Assembly (NCBI GenBank): GCA_012934845.2
Contig: WNNJ02000015.1
Coordinates: 1 to 64,000, forward strand
Length of the DNA stretch: 64,000 nt
Origin: Pomphorhynchus laevis
Taxonomy: Eukaryota > Acanthocephala > Palaeacanthocephala > Echinorhynchida > Pomphorhynchidae
Direction of reading: 5' to 3'
The translations under genes and the position numbers were made by a program. How positions within the stretch are numbered: position 1 is the stretch's first letter; each line of letters starts with the position of its first letter. The notes under the pieces are model-generated. The model made no database searches, was not told where the DNA came from, and saw only the letters and a program-made list of their open reading frames with translations. Positions 8,736-19,200 of the stretch are shown piece by piece.

Positions 8736-11079
8736 AAAGGATTTATTTAAACGTGGCAAATGCGTGCCAGCGCACGCTTACATGACCACAATAAAACAAG
8801 ACTATGAATCAGGTGTCGAGAAGGTGTGAACGGAGGAGGTGTTTGAATGTGATAAAGGAGGGAGCGCGGCGGACGTCGAGAGGGAGTTGATTCCAGGTGA
8901 GTGGGGCGGCGACGAGGAAGGATCGGAGACCGTTGTTGTTAGAGTAATTAGGAACGTGGAGTAAGAGGGTATGACAGGAACGAAGCAATAGCGAGATGGG
9001 GCGAGTATCGTCTAAGAAAAGAAGGTTGATGAACGATGGGGAGCCGACAACGATGAGACGAAAGGTAACGAGAAGAAGGCGGAGTTTGATGCAGATGTGG
9101 ATGGTGGGCCAGGAGAGTTGGGCAAAATATGTGGATGTGTGGTCGAAGCGACGGAGACGAAAGAGCACTCGAACGGCGGTGTTGATTATTCGTTGTAGGG
9201 GTAGGATGATGGATTTTGGAGAATTGGCGAAAAGGCTAAGGCAGTAATCGATTTTAGGAAAAGAAGCGATGAAAGAAGAGACATACAAGAACGGAAGTCG
9301 ATAAGGGGGCGGATACGGCGGATGTCACGAAGAATTAAGTTAGACGAGCGGACCTTGTCACGGACGAAGGGTTTAAGGGAAAGGTGATCATCGAAATGGA
9401 AGCCTAAGAAAGTGAGATTGTGGACTATAGGGATGATCGATGAGGCAAAAGATATAATGGGAGAAGATATGTTTGGTTTACGGGGAAGGATCCACATTAT
9501 TTTGGACTTTTCCGGGTTTATAACGAGATGGAGATTGGAGAGACATTTGTGGATAGAAGAAAGACAGTTGGAGGCAGAAATGCTGATATCGTGTATGCGA
9601 TGTGCGGGTGCATGAGCATAGATTAGAATGTCATCGGCGTATTGCATGACGTTAAAGGAGTAAGGTTTGATAAATGGAGAGAGATCGCCAAGCAAAGAGA
9701 GAAAAGCAAGGGACCTAGGACTGAACCTTGTGGGTCCCCGCAAAAAAATAGGGATGGGAGGGGAGGATGATGAATTAGAACAGACACGAAAGGAACGGTC
9801 GGATAGATATGAGGCGAACCATACTACGGAGGAGGAAGAAAAGCCGTAATCATAACGAAGGCGAGAAAGGAGGACGGAGTGGTCGACAATGTCGAATGCG
9901 GAGGAGAGGTCGAGGGAAATGAGAACACTATATAGAGCCTTGTCTCGAGAAATGAGTAAGTCGTTGTACACTTTTATGCATGCGATTTCTGTCGAGTGAT
10001 TAGAGCGGAAAGCGGATTGGAAAGGAGGGTACAGATTGGATGAGGAGAGATAAGCGTTGATTTGTATTAAGATGAGGCGTTCTAAGAGCTTTGAAAGAGT
10101 AGGGAGTAGTGAAATGGGGCGATAGCTAGAAGGAAGGGAGGGGTCGAGCGATTGTTTCTTAAGGAGGGGACGAACGATTTCGGATTTCCAGTGTGAAGGG
10201 AAGATACGACTGCATATGGACGAGTTAAACAATGTTGTGAGAAATGGGGATATCGATGAGCATATAGATTTTAATATGTGGGTAGGCAGGGGATCGGCAG
10301 GTGAGGTTTTGTTGGGCAAGGACATGAGGACAGATGATACTTCTGTAGGTGATACAGGGAGAAGATGAAAGAGTTCCGGAAGGATGAGAGTAGACTGGGC
10401 AGAGTGGGATAGGATGGAGACCGGGGTGTGAGAGAGCAGCGTGGATACTTTAGTCTGGAGAAATGACGAATAATCATTAGCATTGATGTTGCACGGCGTA
10501 GAGGAACGAGCCAGGATTGAGTTAAAAGTATGCCAGAGAGTCTTAGAGTTGAATGAAGTGATGATTTTATGCTGCCAGAAGGAGTTGCATTTGGTACGTA
10601 GTAGGTTGAGATGATACCGGCGAAGAGCAAGATAGGAATCACGGAAAGACGGAGTGATCGAGCGGAAATCGCGTCTGAGCGAGCGGTGATAGACTCGAAA
10701 AGCATGGCGGAGTCGACGCTTTGAGAGTAGACATTGGATGTCAAACCATGGGCACGGTGCAAGTGACGGTGTGGGTGAGACTTGAAGGGCAAGAGAATAT
10801 CGAGAGTGGATGTGAGCTCAGAGTCGAAAAGAAAGGCGAGATCGTGAGGTGATGAATATTTTATTGTGGGTAATGATAGAGACGATTTGAGTAAGGCAGA
10901 GCGGAGAAGGGAGAGGTCAAGATTTCTCCAAGGGCGACGTAGGATTGTAAGTGTGTGAGGAGGGGTGTGGTTGCGAGTGAGATCAAGGGTGATAAGAAAG
11001 TGATCGTATAGACCATGATCAGAGATGGACAGTGAGGTGTAGGCAGCAAAATGATCGGGGACAGCGATGATGTCGAGTG
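8736..11079 (-). mobile_element. L2-A LINE, 5'-truncated
   Basis: This minus-strand copy runs from the poly(A)-like 3' end (AAATAAATCC complement at about 8738) through hairpin 8762-8777 to the endonuclease, where homology stops at 11079. Frames 9288-8809, 10325-9186, 10792-10271 and 11049-10861 together cover endonuclease to carboxy terminus, with several single-base frameshifts (one is a lost G near 10751 compared with 3804). Two compensating shifts flank the GxPQGSVLGPLLF loop near 9730. YADDILIYAHAP is intact. It is closely related to the copy at 2829-5535. Confidence 0.88.
9186..10325 (-). pseudogene. L2-A reverse transcriptase, partial
   Basis: This 379-codon frame reads NKTSPADPLPTHILKS, then SYRPISLLPTLSKLLERL, SLDLSSAFDIVDHSVLL (catalytic Asp), MQYADDILIYAHAP (catalytic Asp pair), NPEKSKIMWILP and FHFDDHLSLKPFVRDKV. 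The loop expected to read GxPQGSVLG is replaced by a frameshifted stretch of about 20 residues, so the palm would be damaged. The end after MSLLSSLLF is out of frame; the true carboxy-terminal coding continues in the frame at 9288-8809 (IDYCLSLFANSPKS through LRSFLVAAPLTWNQLP). Confidence 0.8.
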
Positions 11080-11660
11080 ATATCTGATTTTTATAATCGA
11101 AATTTTGTTAGTGCAGAAAATGACATTACTAAACCTAATTAAAATAATGAACCATATTCAAAACCTGTGTATATGCTGAATGAATAATGAGTACTAAAAT
11201 CAATCAAACATGTGTAGATCTTTAACATATTATAATAGCCGAATTCAAGGTTTCCATTAATAAAGATATACAAATCATAAAAACCATTTGCATGAATTTG
11301 AGAAGGTTCGCGTCTAGTAAAATTGTTGCAAGATGCATATTTACAATTAATCCTATATCATTTACCTATAAATAATAGTAAAGAAGCAATCGGAAATTTC
11401 ATTATTTTATTCCAATTAAATTAGTAAATCGATTATACTTGTGAAAGGCGCTAAATATGTGTTCTTAAGAAAGTCAGAAAGTCTGTATTATTCCGAAATA
11501 CTTTGGATTGTTGATTGAGTTTAGCATACAATTTCAAGGTAAACGATAAAATTTCAAACTTTAAAAGTAATGATAAACATAACAATACTGTGTAATCGTC
11601 AGTGATTAGGCAAGTATCTAAGATGCTGGTTTTCGGATCACCATATTCATTATAAGTTTT
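11080..11660. other. AT-rich stretch without recognisable content
   Basis: There is no open frame over 60 codons, no RT word and no obvious tandem repeat. It separates the 5' end of the L2-A copy from the hairpin repeats at 11678. Confidence 0.4.
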
Positions 11661-11677
11661 AATCGTACTAATTGACA

Positions 11678-11737
11678 GTTAAGAGCGGCTAAATAACAAA
11701 TTTAGCGGCTCTTAACAAATTTAGCCGCTCTAAATTG
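11678..11737. repeat. Triple hairpin repeat (AGAGCGGCTAAAT)
   Basis: Three copies of a phrase of about 17 bases lie back to back: GTTAAGAGCGGCTAAAT at 11678-11694, its near reverse complement at 11698-11716, and a third, again reversed, at 11717-11737. The first pair can fold into a long hairpin with one mismatch. Similar words (GAGCGGCTATTTAAT) occur at 709 and 16570 in the duplicated spacer. Confidence 0.55.
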
Positions 11738-11739
11738 TA

Positions 11740-11821
11740 CCGTCCCTGTACCGTCCCTCAAGGTTCTGTGCGAGGACCAATTCGCTTCTCTCTTCTCATT
11801 AGCGATATCTCCAGCATTACA
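11740..11821 (+). mobile_element. Tiny L2-like RT fragment
   Basis: In one plus frame the bases read VPQGSVRGPIRFSLLISDIS, which is the GVPQGSVLGP...LLxD loop of an L2-like RT. The preceding ACCGTCCCT is doubled. Nothing else of the element remains. Confidence 0.55.
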
Positions 11822-11823
11822 TT

Positions 11824-12430
11824 TATTTTATTTATTTAAATACATGCCAAACTAAAAGGCTATTTAGGCAGAGTTCAAAAAAGAAAGCAAAAAAGCAAAT
11901 AGTCAATTTACGAAGGGGTAAATATCGTAGCTAAATAGAATAGTTCAGCAGATAGAATGAATGGTGGCATTGTTCACGTATTCACTTACAATATCGTGAT
12001 TTAAAACGTTTTTAAGCTGGAGGCAGCAACGACTTTCTCGGGTAGCGAATTCCATATGTTAATTACCCTCCTCGATAGTCCAAATATTGTCGGTAATCTG
12101 TCAAATAGAGATTTATACAAAACTCTACTATGTCCCTCAACTTACCTACTCGACTAGTGATCACATCGGTGGGATAACCCACCGCACCATTCGACATGTG
12201 CCATAGACAAAGCATTTCCGAAGCTAGGAACCTAACACGTACCGGCAACATACCAATACGACTAAGATGTGCACGATAGTCACTACAACCTAAGCCAACA
12301 TAGAGCCTCGACCGGCGCCTAAGAATATAATCTAGGTCTAATAGTTCTCGCTTGGTGACAGGAAAACAAGTCGGAATGCAGTATTCTAACTATGGCATGA
12401 CGAGACAGTTGAATAACCTCTTGAGCATTT
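11824..12430 (-). mobile_element. CR1-E LINE, carboxy-terminal and 3' UTR fragment
   Basis: The minus strand reads EYCIPTCFPVTKRELLDLDYIL, RRRSRLYVGLGCSDYRAHLS, then RIGMLPVRVRFLASEM. It aligns in layout with 35777-36157 (HLEYAIQASFPVTKQERTDI, ESVLRRGSRLCSNARV, RLDLLRIQPVSSRFLFLDLI). This is the region after the CR1-type RT palm. The 3' end shows GCCTAAATAGCC and an AAATAAATAAAATAAA tail. It is decayed by stops. Confidence 0.65.
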
Positions 12431-12481
12431 GACAGCTAGCTTAAATTTGATAGATTTACTGCCCGTGGTTCAGTTCGTAAA

Positions 12482-12585
12482 TTCATTCAGTCTATTCATT
12501 CAATCTGTTTGTTTAGTCCATTCGTTCACTCTGTTCGTTCAGTCCGTTCATTGTGTCTGTACGTTTAGTCCGTTCGTTCCGTTGT
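12482..12585. repeat. 13-bp minisatellite, about 8 units
   Basis: Degenerate units of the form TTCRTTCARTCYG follow one another without gaps (for example TTCATTCAGTCTA, TTCATTCAATCTG, TTCGTTCACTCTG, TTCGTTCAGTCCG). It lies between the CR1-E fragment and the palindrome at 12617. Any open frame here reflects the repeat. Confidence 0.8.
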
Positions 12586-12616
12586 ATATATTATTGTGTG
12601 TAATAATTTCTTATGT

Positions 12617-12641
12617 GAGCTTAGTATAATATACCAAGCTC
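12617..12641. repeat. Third copy of the 12-bp palindrome
   Basis: It matches the inverted repeat at 485-509 with one arm mismatch (GAGCTTAG for GAGCTTGG) and keeps the following CAATATACC. It lies 12 bases before the 3' end of the L2-A copy at 12653. The copy at 485 lies about 40 bases beyond the 5' end of a duplicated L2-A element, so the palindrome now flanks L2-A insertions at both ends. Confidence 0.65.
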
Positions 12642-12652
12642 ATACAATATAC

Positions 12653-15600
12653 CAAAAAACGATTTATTTTTACGTGGCAAATTCGGGACGACGCACGCTT
12701 ACATGACCACAACAACAAAAAAATCTAAATCATGTTTCGAGGATATGGGTATAGAGGCGGCATTTGAATGCAATAAAGGAGGAAGCGCGGCGGACGTCGA
12801 GTGGGAGCTGATTCCATGCGAGTAGGGCGGCGACGAGGAAGGATTGGAGACCGTACTTGTTAGAGTAATTGGGTACGTAGAGTAAAAGGGAATTACGGGA
12901 AGCAGTGATATAGAGGTGGGACGAGTGTCGTCTAAGAAAGGGATGCAGATGAACGATGGAAGGCCGACAGCGATTAGACGAAAATTGTCGAGAAGAAGGC
13001 GGAGTTGTATTCGGATGTGGATGGCAGGCCATTAGAGTTAGGCAAGATATGTGGATGTGTGGTCAAAGCGACGGAGACGAAATAGCATTCGAACGGCGGA
13101 GTTGATTATTCGTTGTATGGGTAGGATGATTGATTTTAGAGAATTTGCAAAAGGGCTGAGGCAGCAATCGATTTCAGGGAAGATAAGCGGTGAAAGAAGA
13201 GACATACAAGAACGGAAGTCGATAATGGGGCGGATACGGTGGATGTCACGGATAATTAAGTTAGACGAGCGGACCTTGTCGCGGACGAAGGGCTGAAGGG
13301 AATGGTGATCATCGAAGTTGAATCATAAGAAAGTGAGATTGTGGACTACGGGGATGATTGATGATGCAAAAGATACAGTGGGAGAAGATATGTTAGGTTG
13401 ACGGGGGAGGATCCATATTATTTTGGACTCGTCTGAGTTTAGAACGAGACAAAGATAGGAGAGACGTTTGTAGATAGAAGAAATACAGTTGGAGGCAGAA
13501 ATTGCGATATCGTGTATGCGATGGGGGAGTGCATGAGCATATCGATGATATCATCGGCGTATTGCATGCGTTAAAGGAGTAAGGTTTGATAAACGGAGAG
13601 AGATCGTCAAGTAGAAGAGAGCAAAGCAAGGGTCCTAGGACTGAACCTTGTGTGATCCCGCAAAAAAAATAGGGACGGGAAGATGGTGAATTTGAACAGA
13701 CTCGAGAAGAACGGTTGGATATATATGAGGCAAACCATGTTACGAAAGAGGAAGAAAAACCTTAATCATAACGAAGTCAAGAAAGGAGGATGGAGTGGTC
13801 GACGGTGTCGACGGAGGAGGAGAGGTCGAGGAAGATGAGAACACTGTATAGAGCCTTGTCTCGAGAAATGAGTAAGTCGTTGTAAACTTTTATGCAGGCG
13901 ATTTCTGTGGAGTGATTAGAGCGGAAAGCGGATTGGAAAGGAGGGCACAGATTAGATGAAGAGGGATAAACGTTGATCTGTATTTAGATAATGCGCTGTA
14001 AGAGCTCAGAAAGAGTAGGGAGTAGTGAAATACGGTCATAGCTTGAAGAAAGTAAGTGGTCGAGCGATTGTTTCTCAAAGAGGGGACGAACGATGGCGGA
14101 TTTCCAGTGTGATGGAAAAATACGACTACGGATGGACGAGTACAACATGGTGGTGAGGAAATAAGATATCAATGAGCATATGGATTTAAGCATAGGGGTA
14201 GCCAGGGAATCGGCAGGTGAGGTTTTGTTGACTAAGGACATGAGGACAGATGATACTTCGGCGGGTGAGACTGTGAGAATATGAAAGAGTTACGGGAGGA
14301 TTTGGCGTGTCGAGTAGTCGTGAGATGGAATAGAGGCGAGGTTGTTAGAGAGCCGTGTGGATACTTTGGTTTAAAGAAATGACGAATAATCATGGGGATT
14401 GATGTTGCAAGACAAAGTGGAGCAAGATTGGATTGAGTTAGAAGTATGTCAATGATACTTCGGGTTTAATGAAGTGTTGATTTTATGCTGTCAGAAGGAG
14501 TTGTATTTTGTACGTAGTAGGTGGAGTTGAGACTGGCGAAGAGCAAGATAGGAATCACGGAGATACGGAGTGAGCGAGCGGATATCACGTCTGAGAAGTA
14601 GGTGATAAACTCGAAAAGCATGACGGAGTCGACACTTTGAGAGTAGGCATTTGATGTCAAACCATGGGGCACGGGACAAGCGACGGTGAGGGTGAGGCTT
14701 GAAGGTAGAGACGATTTAAGTGTAGAGCGGAGAAGGGAGAGGTTAAGTTTTCTCCAAGACCGACGTAGGATGTAGGTGTGTGAAGCTGGGAATGGCTGGA
14801 AGAGATACCAAGGGTTGGAGAAAGTCATCGGATAGAGCAGGATCGGAGATGGACAGTGAGGTGTAGGCAGCAAAACGATCAAGCACAGCGATTATGTCGA
14901 GTACCCCTCCAAGGATATGTGTGGGGGCAGTGGAGATGAGTTTGTAATTGTAGCTGGATAGAATGTTGATGAATCGGATGGAATCCGTGGAAGAAGGGCG
15001 GTCTAGGCGGATGTTGAAGTCGCCTAGAATGAGTGAAGGGGTTATGGACAAAGAACAATGATACATTAGGTCAGTGAGTTTGGTAAAAAATAAGGATGTA
15101 GGAGCTGATGAATCAGAACGGTATACAATTGCGTGATCTAAAGTGATCGGGCTAGAAGAACGACAAGTGAGCAATTCAAAATAGCAAGGATTAATAGGGG
15201 GAATGATTTTTCGAAGAGACGCGGGGTGACGGGCGAACGCGACGATGCCGCAATGATTAGAGAATTTAGAAGGGTATAAACTAAATGTGCGGGCGGATTC
15301 GACTAGTGAGTAACCAGCAGAGAGCAGACGGCGAATGGAAAGGTCGTCGGAATCTTAGTGTCAAGATTCGGTGAGACAGAAGAGATCGATGGGTTGCTTG
15401 GTGTATAGGTTGAGAATAAGATCTGATTTATGGATAATGGATCTAGCGTTGAGAAGGCCGAGGCGGAAACCGTGTGTGGTGGTATAAAGGTCTAGCGGAA
15501 AAGACATAAGGGAGATGGAGCGCCATCGAATTCCGGGGCTGGACAACTTGAAAATTTCCGTCGATGTTTCGGATGGAAAGAGATGTTTCGCCATTTTTCT

Positions 15601-16305
15601 CGCGACTGCGTTTTTCGATGCGGGCAGAAGAGAGTTGAGCGATTTCAGAAGGAGTGCGATCGGGAAAAATTCAAGTGCTTGAAGATGACATGAGTTGAAA
15701 TCGTTTGGAGAGGACAGAGGACGCTTGAGAGTGATGCTTGAAAACAATTTTTATGAGAGGGGGCTTAAAAAGATTAGATTGAGAAGATTTGTTTAGGCGG
15801 ATGAACGCGACAGGAGAGATGTCCTTGAAAAAGGACGGTTTATCCGCAGGAACTTGAGACTAGAGTATGGATCTAAAGGCGGAAACATCGTGCTCGAGAC
15901 GTGCTTGTGGAGATAAGGAGGTGGAAGGAATGATATTAGTTACGATAACGCAACGATCACGAGAAGGAAAGCGTTTCCGTAAAGGAGTACGAGTTACGTG
16001 AGTGGATGAGATCACGATAGGAGAGCTGGCACCTTAGGATTTGGAGGGAGTTGGTTTGACGACGGGAGACATAGATGATAAAGATAATATAGATGATGGC
16101 AAGCGATGTGAGGAAAGGTTATGAGGGGAAGGATCGTGGTTGTTGGTGGAGGTGATTTTGATTGATGGATGTAGGGTATTGAGAAACGAGACTGAAGGGA
16201 AGATACGGGGGTGTCGGGAAGTGAAGACATGGGATTAGAAGTGCATGTGATGACAGGATCAGTTGGATGACAAAGGTTATTGAGAAATGAGACAGGAACC
16301 AGATA
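12653..16305 (-). mobile_element. L2-A LINE, near full length, degraded
   Basis: This is the only copy in the window that spans ORF1 to the 3' UTR. Going left from 16305 it has ORF1 (16305-15490), endonuclease (15530-14740: LILGDFNIRLDRPSS and SISDPALSD), linker, RT (14241-13393, with LxPTLSELLQR and SFDI words) and carboxy terminus (13032-12730). A weakened 3' hairpin and AAATAAATC complement are at 12653-12700. Many frameshifts and stops break both ORFs. Its right 444 bases are shared with the segmental duplication. Confidence 0.85.
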
Positions 16306-17045
16306 CTAGACATAACCAAGTCGTTATGACTTTAATTTTTTGTATGAGCTTGGTATAATATACCAAGCTCATTCAATATACTAAGTCGCTTGTAATATCT
16401 TTAAGACATTCTGATTTGCATTAACCTAGTTAGTCTATAACTGGCCCTGTGTTTAAAAAACTTCTATGCAATGATCAAACCGCATCTAGAATTTTGCATT
16501 CAAATACTATTCCCAATTGTGTATCGATATAAAAGGCTTATATAATAGCTGCTTGTACGAGCGGCTATTTAATATCTATGAGATAATGTGAGATAAAATA
16601 TGAGATAAAATACACGGCGCGTGGAATTACTTTCAGAGAACCTAAGAGTCGCTGCTTATTTTATTCTCTCCACTTAGAAGCAGGACACGTCGAAAAGATT
16701 CTCCCTGATTCGATTCTGAGTTACGTTCAACATTGAGGACTCGTAATTTGATCTTCAATCGCTACAAAGTTGGGGAGTGTAGTTATGATGTTTTTAAACA
16801 GGCAAGAAATTTATTCAATTCATTGAAGAGAAAGAAGCGGTGTGCATTTGAGAATGCATTAGCTAAGCAGTGTAAATACGATTTAAAGGTCCTTTTTCAG
16901 TACCTATCAAGTAGGGGGAGCTGTTGATTCTTCGATTTGTCACTACTTCTATGACATTTCTGCGAATGACCTAGCTGAAGAGTTTGCGGCACACTATTGC
17001 ACTTCAGTAGAGCCCGCAAATGAACATGAAACTTTTTGTATGGAA
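15862..17045. repeat. Segmental duplication, copy 2
   Basis: This is the partner of positions 1-1184 (offset 15861). The block continues naturally into L2-A on its left and CR1-A on its right, which identifies it as the original arrangement. Confidence 0.9.
16346..16370. repeat. 12-bp palindrome inside duplication copy 2
   Basis: It is identical to 485-509 because it lies in the duplicated block. Confidence 0.7.
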
Positions 17046-17136
17046 TCTAGTGTGCTGAACACTTACTCTGACACATGTCCTGAGTTGGACCTTGACAATT
17101 TGATAACGCCAGCTAAAGTCTATTCCGAATTATTAT
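16612..17136 (+). mobile_element. CR1-A LINE, interrupted by a minus-strand CR1
   Basis: It has the same linker coding as 872-1170, but copy 2 keeps the junction to RT: ESSVLNTYSDTCPELDLDNL and TPAKVYSEL. It is cut at 17136 inside the codon where the copy at 25.9 kb continues into RRLKANNSRG. The inserted sequence is the ATTATTA tail of the minus-strand CR1-F. A one-base insertion near 16916 breaks the frame. Confidence 0.82.
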
Positions 17137-17895
17137 TAGTATACAACAGCCGATGAGCGGTGGCTCGTTTGGCTGGATCTCAATGTAAAATAAGTACAAT
17201 GTCAGTAAAACAAAAAAATCCAAATCAGCTTCGACTTCCAATGAGAGCGATACACTGTTCAGCGCACGCCGAAATTCTCGGATGTTTCGGCATTCGATTG
17301 CAGATGACGGGAGTCTGTTCCAACTGTTTATTACTCGATCTCTGATATCCTGATAGTGTCGATGGACTTTTCTACGATGTTTGAGCGTTAGTCGATGTCT
17401 ACGTAATTTCTCTGAGTTGCGTAGGCAAAACATGAAGTTGAGGGGATGAGTGGGCGATAAAATTGCCCTCCATACCAGCATAAGATCAGCTTTTACCAAA
17501 CTTTCACAAACTGTTGAAACACCTCGGATTTCTAGCTTCTGGTCAAACGGCAGGTCTTTGACAGTGGGAACAAGACGAGTAGCCGACCGGAGAATTGATT
17601 CGTAAGCCAGAATGTTCTTGCACAGATGTGGATACGCTGCGGGAGATGCGTATAGCATTCGAGATTCGATGAGGGCCTTGCATATTATTCTGAAGCTACA
17701 TGCCTCTAGTGATCCAAAAGATCGTCTAATGATGCCAATAGTACGACGGCAATTGGCCGAAACTTTATTTACGTGAGCGCTCATATCGAGCGTATTAAGC
17801 GTAGATACCCTTAAATCATCGATTTTATCTGTAGAATCAATCGACATGTTTCCAATTTTATAAGAGCAACGAATGTCTGGGGAGCCGATCTGCAT
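17113..17895 (-). pseudogene. CR1-F RT thumb and carboxy-terminal region
   Basis: This 260-codon frame continues CR1-F ORF2 after a frameshift. It reads MSAHVNKVSANCRRTIGIIR, RSFGSLEACSFRIICKALIE, MLYASPAAYPHLCKN, SILRSATRLVPTVKDLPFDQ and SWNRLPSSAIECRNI. This is the usual CR1 carboxy-terminal layout (HxxxxxxK...RRxF...ALxxSxxxYAxP...LRxATRLVP..LPYxxRL). The last 30 residues are read-through of the 3' UTR and tail. Confidence 0.75.
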
Positions 17896-19030
17896 TGTCT
17901 ACATTTAGTCGCATTTATCATCAGCCCATTAGATATACACCATTTATTTATGGAATCCAGGTCTTTTTGAAGAGCGCTAACATCGGAATCATCAATGATT
18001 CGCCTCCAAACCTTAATATCATCTGCGTAGGTAACACATTCCGACGTTAAGTTGTTTGTAATATCATTTACATATATATTAAAGAGAGTCGGACTAATGG
18101 CCGATCCCTGCGGGACGCCTGTCGTCATCATTGAGTAACCAGAAAGATAATGGCTTATGCGTACTGCAAACGAGCGATTGCTTACGAATGATTGAATCCA
18201 GCGTAACAAAGAGCCCCGTACACCAATGTTAGATAATTTGTTTACTAGCAAATTGGGAATAACTCTATCGAATGCTTTCGATAAGTCTATAAATATCACA
18301 TCTACTTTGGAACCACTCCTCATCGAATTCACCCAGCTTGCTCTCGCTTGTGAATCCCGATTAAACGTTTGTGCCAGTTTTAAAGGAGTAGAGTCAATTC
18401 TCGTAGCATGTGAGGCAGCTAGAACAGTGCGTGATACCTCTTTTCTAATTATACTGGCGAACGTTTGTTTAAGTGGGATATGGGAAGTTATATTAGATGT
18501 CAATTGCTGAACACTAGCAGGTGTAGATATGGCTTGCATGTGTTTCATTTCATTTACCTCAGAGACAAGAGAGTTCAAAGATTGTTTAGTGGCATTGAGA
18601 TCAACACGTAGTTTATTAATGTGAAATGCCGCACAGGATCCGCAGAAAAAGTCCTGCAAAAAGAAATTTATGTTTACCTGTTTGGGAACTCTGACATGAG
18701 TGTGCAGTGGACATCCAACTTGAGTACATCCGATTTCCAAACTGACGTACTCAATATGTGTGCTTTTTGAGTCTTCGTTCGAGGATGGCATTGACGAATC
18801 AGATAAAGATGACGGAAGGTTATTGTCCTGTGCCAATGAAACATTTCGATTTGTACATTTCGACCCAGGAAGGCAGTTTAGACAGAGCTTCCCTGCTTTA
18901 ACGCACATACAATTTTTGCAGACTGCGTTCGAACCATTGCATGGGCAACAATGCGTCCCGGAACCGCTCGGGTTTGCGCGAGGCGTTGAATATTGCCTGT
19001 TGTACTAGTTGTTGTCGATCCTTTGTAAGT
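17137..19030 (-). mobile_element. CR1-F LINE, internally deleted, inserted in CR1-A
   Basis: A compact minus-strand CR1-like element with its 3' tail at 17137 (TAATAATAA complement) contains ORF1 fused to the second half of RT (18908-17811) and the carboxy-terminal region (17895-17113). Endonuclease and RT fingers are absent. Sequence from about 18965 down to 18840 encodes the ORF1 Cys cluster. Inserting into CR1-A makes it younger than that element. Confidence 0.8.
17811..18908 (-). CDS. CR1-F fused ORF1-RT protein
   Basis: This is one open frame of 366 codons. Coding homology starts upstream at about 18965, with a Cys cluster (CPCNGSNAVCKNCMC, VKAGKLCLNCLPGSKCTN). Then come a Ser-rich segment, a second Cys motif (IGCTQVGCPLHTHVRVP, DFFCGSCAAFH) and a probable coiled-coil (LRVDLNATKQSLNSLVSEV). 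Without a stop it passes at about residue 185 into RT: VDVIFIDLSKAFDRV (catalytic Asp), GVPQGSAISPTLFNIYVNDI, YADDIKVWRR (catalytic Asp pair). The endonuclease and fingers are deleted. The frame shifts near 17890, and the rest continues at 17895-17113. The second Cys motif recurs at 40.9-41.1 kb, which supports reading it as CR1 ORF1. Confidence 0.72.
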   Translation of the reverse strand: MCVKAGKLCLNCLPGSKCTNRNVSLAQDNNLPSSLSDSSMPSSNEDSKSTHIEYVSLEIGCTQVGCPLHTHVRVPKQVNINFFLQDFFCGSCAAFHINKLRVDLNATKQSLNSLVSEVNEMKHMQAISTPASVQQLTSNITSHIPLKQTFASIIRKEVSRTVLAASHATRIDSTPLKLAQTFNRDSQARASWVNSMRSGSKVDVIFIDLSKAFDRVIPNLLVNKLSNIGVRGSLLRWIQSFVSNRSFAVRISHYLSGYSMMTTGVPQGSAISPTLFNIYVNDITNNLTSECVTYADDIKVWRRIIDDSDVSALQKDLDSINKWCISNGLMINATKCRQCRSAPQTFVALIKLETCRLILQIKSMI

Positions 19031-19184
19031 TCCTGGCTGATTGTAAGTAGCTGTAAAGTGCTTCGTTAGTATTACGAAATTCCAATGTTACTTTATTTGA
19101 TATTAGCCTCGTTGCAGATATTGATGTTGCCTCGTTGCAGATTGTTGTATGTTTATCAGAAATGTGTGTTTAAGCTCTTAAAAT
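19031..19184. other. Spacer between CR1-F and RLE LINE copy 1
   Basis: No coding sequence is recognised. It contains a doubled GATATTGATGTTGCCTCGTTGCAGATT-type phrase, seen as two GTTGCAGAT words at 19113 and 19135. Confidence 0.35.
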
Positions 19185-19200
19185 TTTTGTTCTCAATAAT

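Noticed and set aside
9412-9849. Plus-strand frames antisense to L2-A ORF2 (also at 39428-39649, 8996-9247 and 1595-1816)
   Set aside because: They are shadows of the LINE coding strand, recurring only where L2 copies occur, with no motif of their own.
17160-17345. Plus-strand 61-codon frame
   Set aside because: It is antisense to the CR1-F carboxy-terminal coding, with no independent support.
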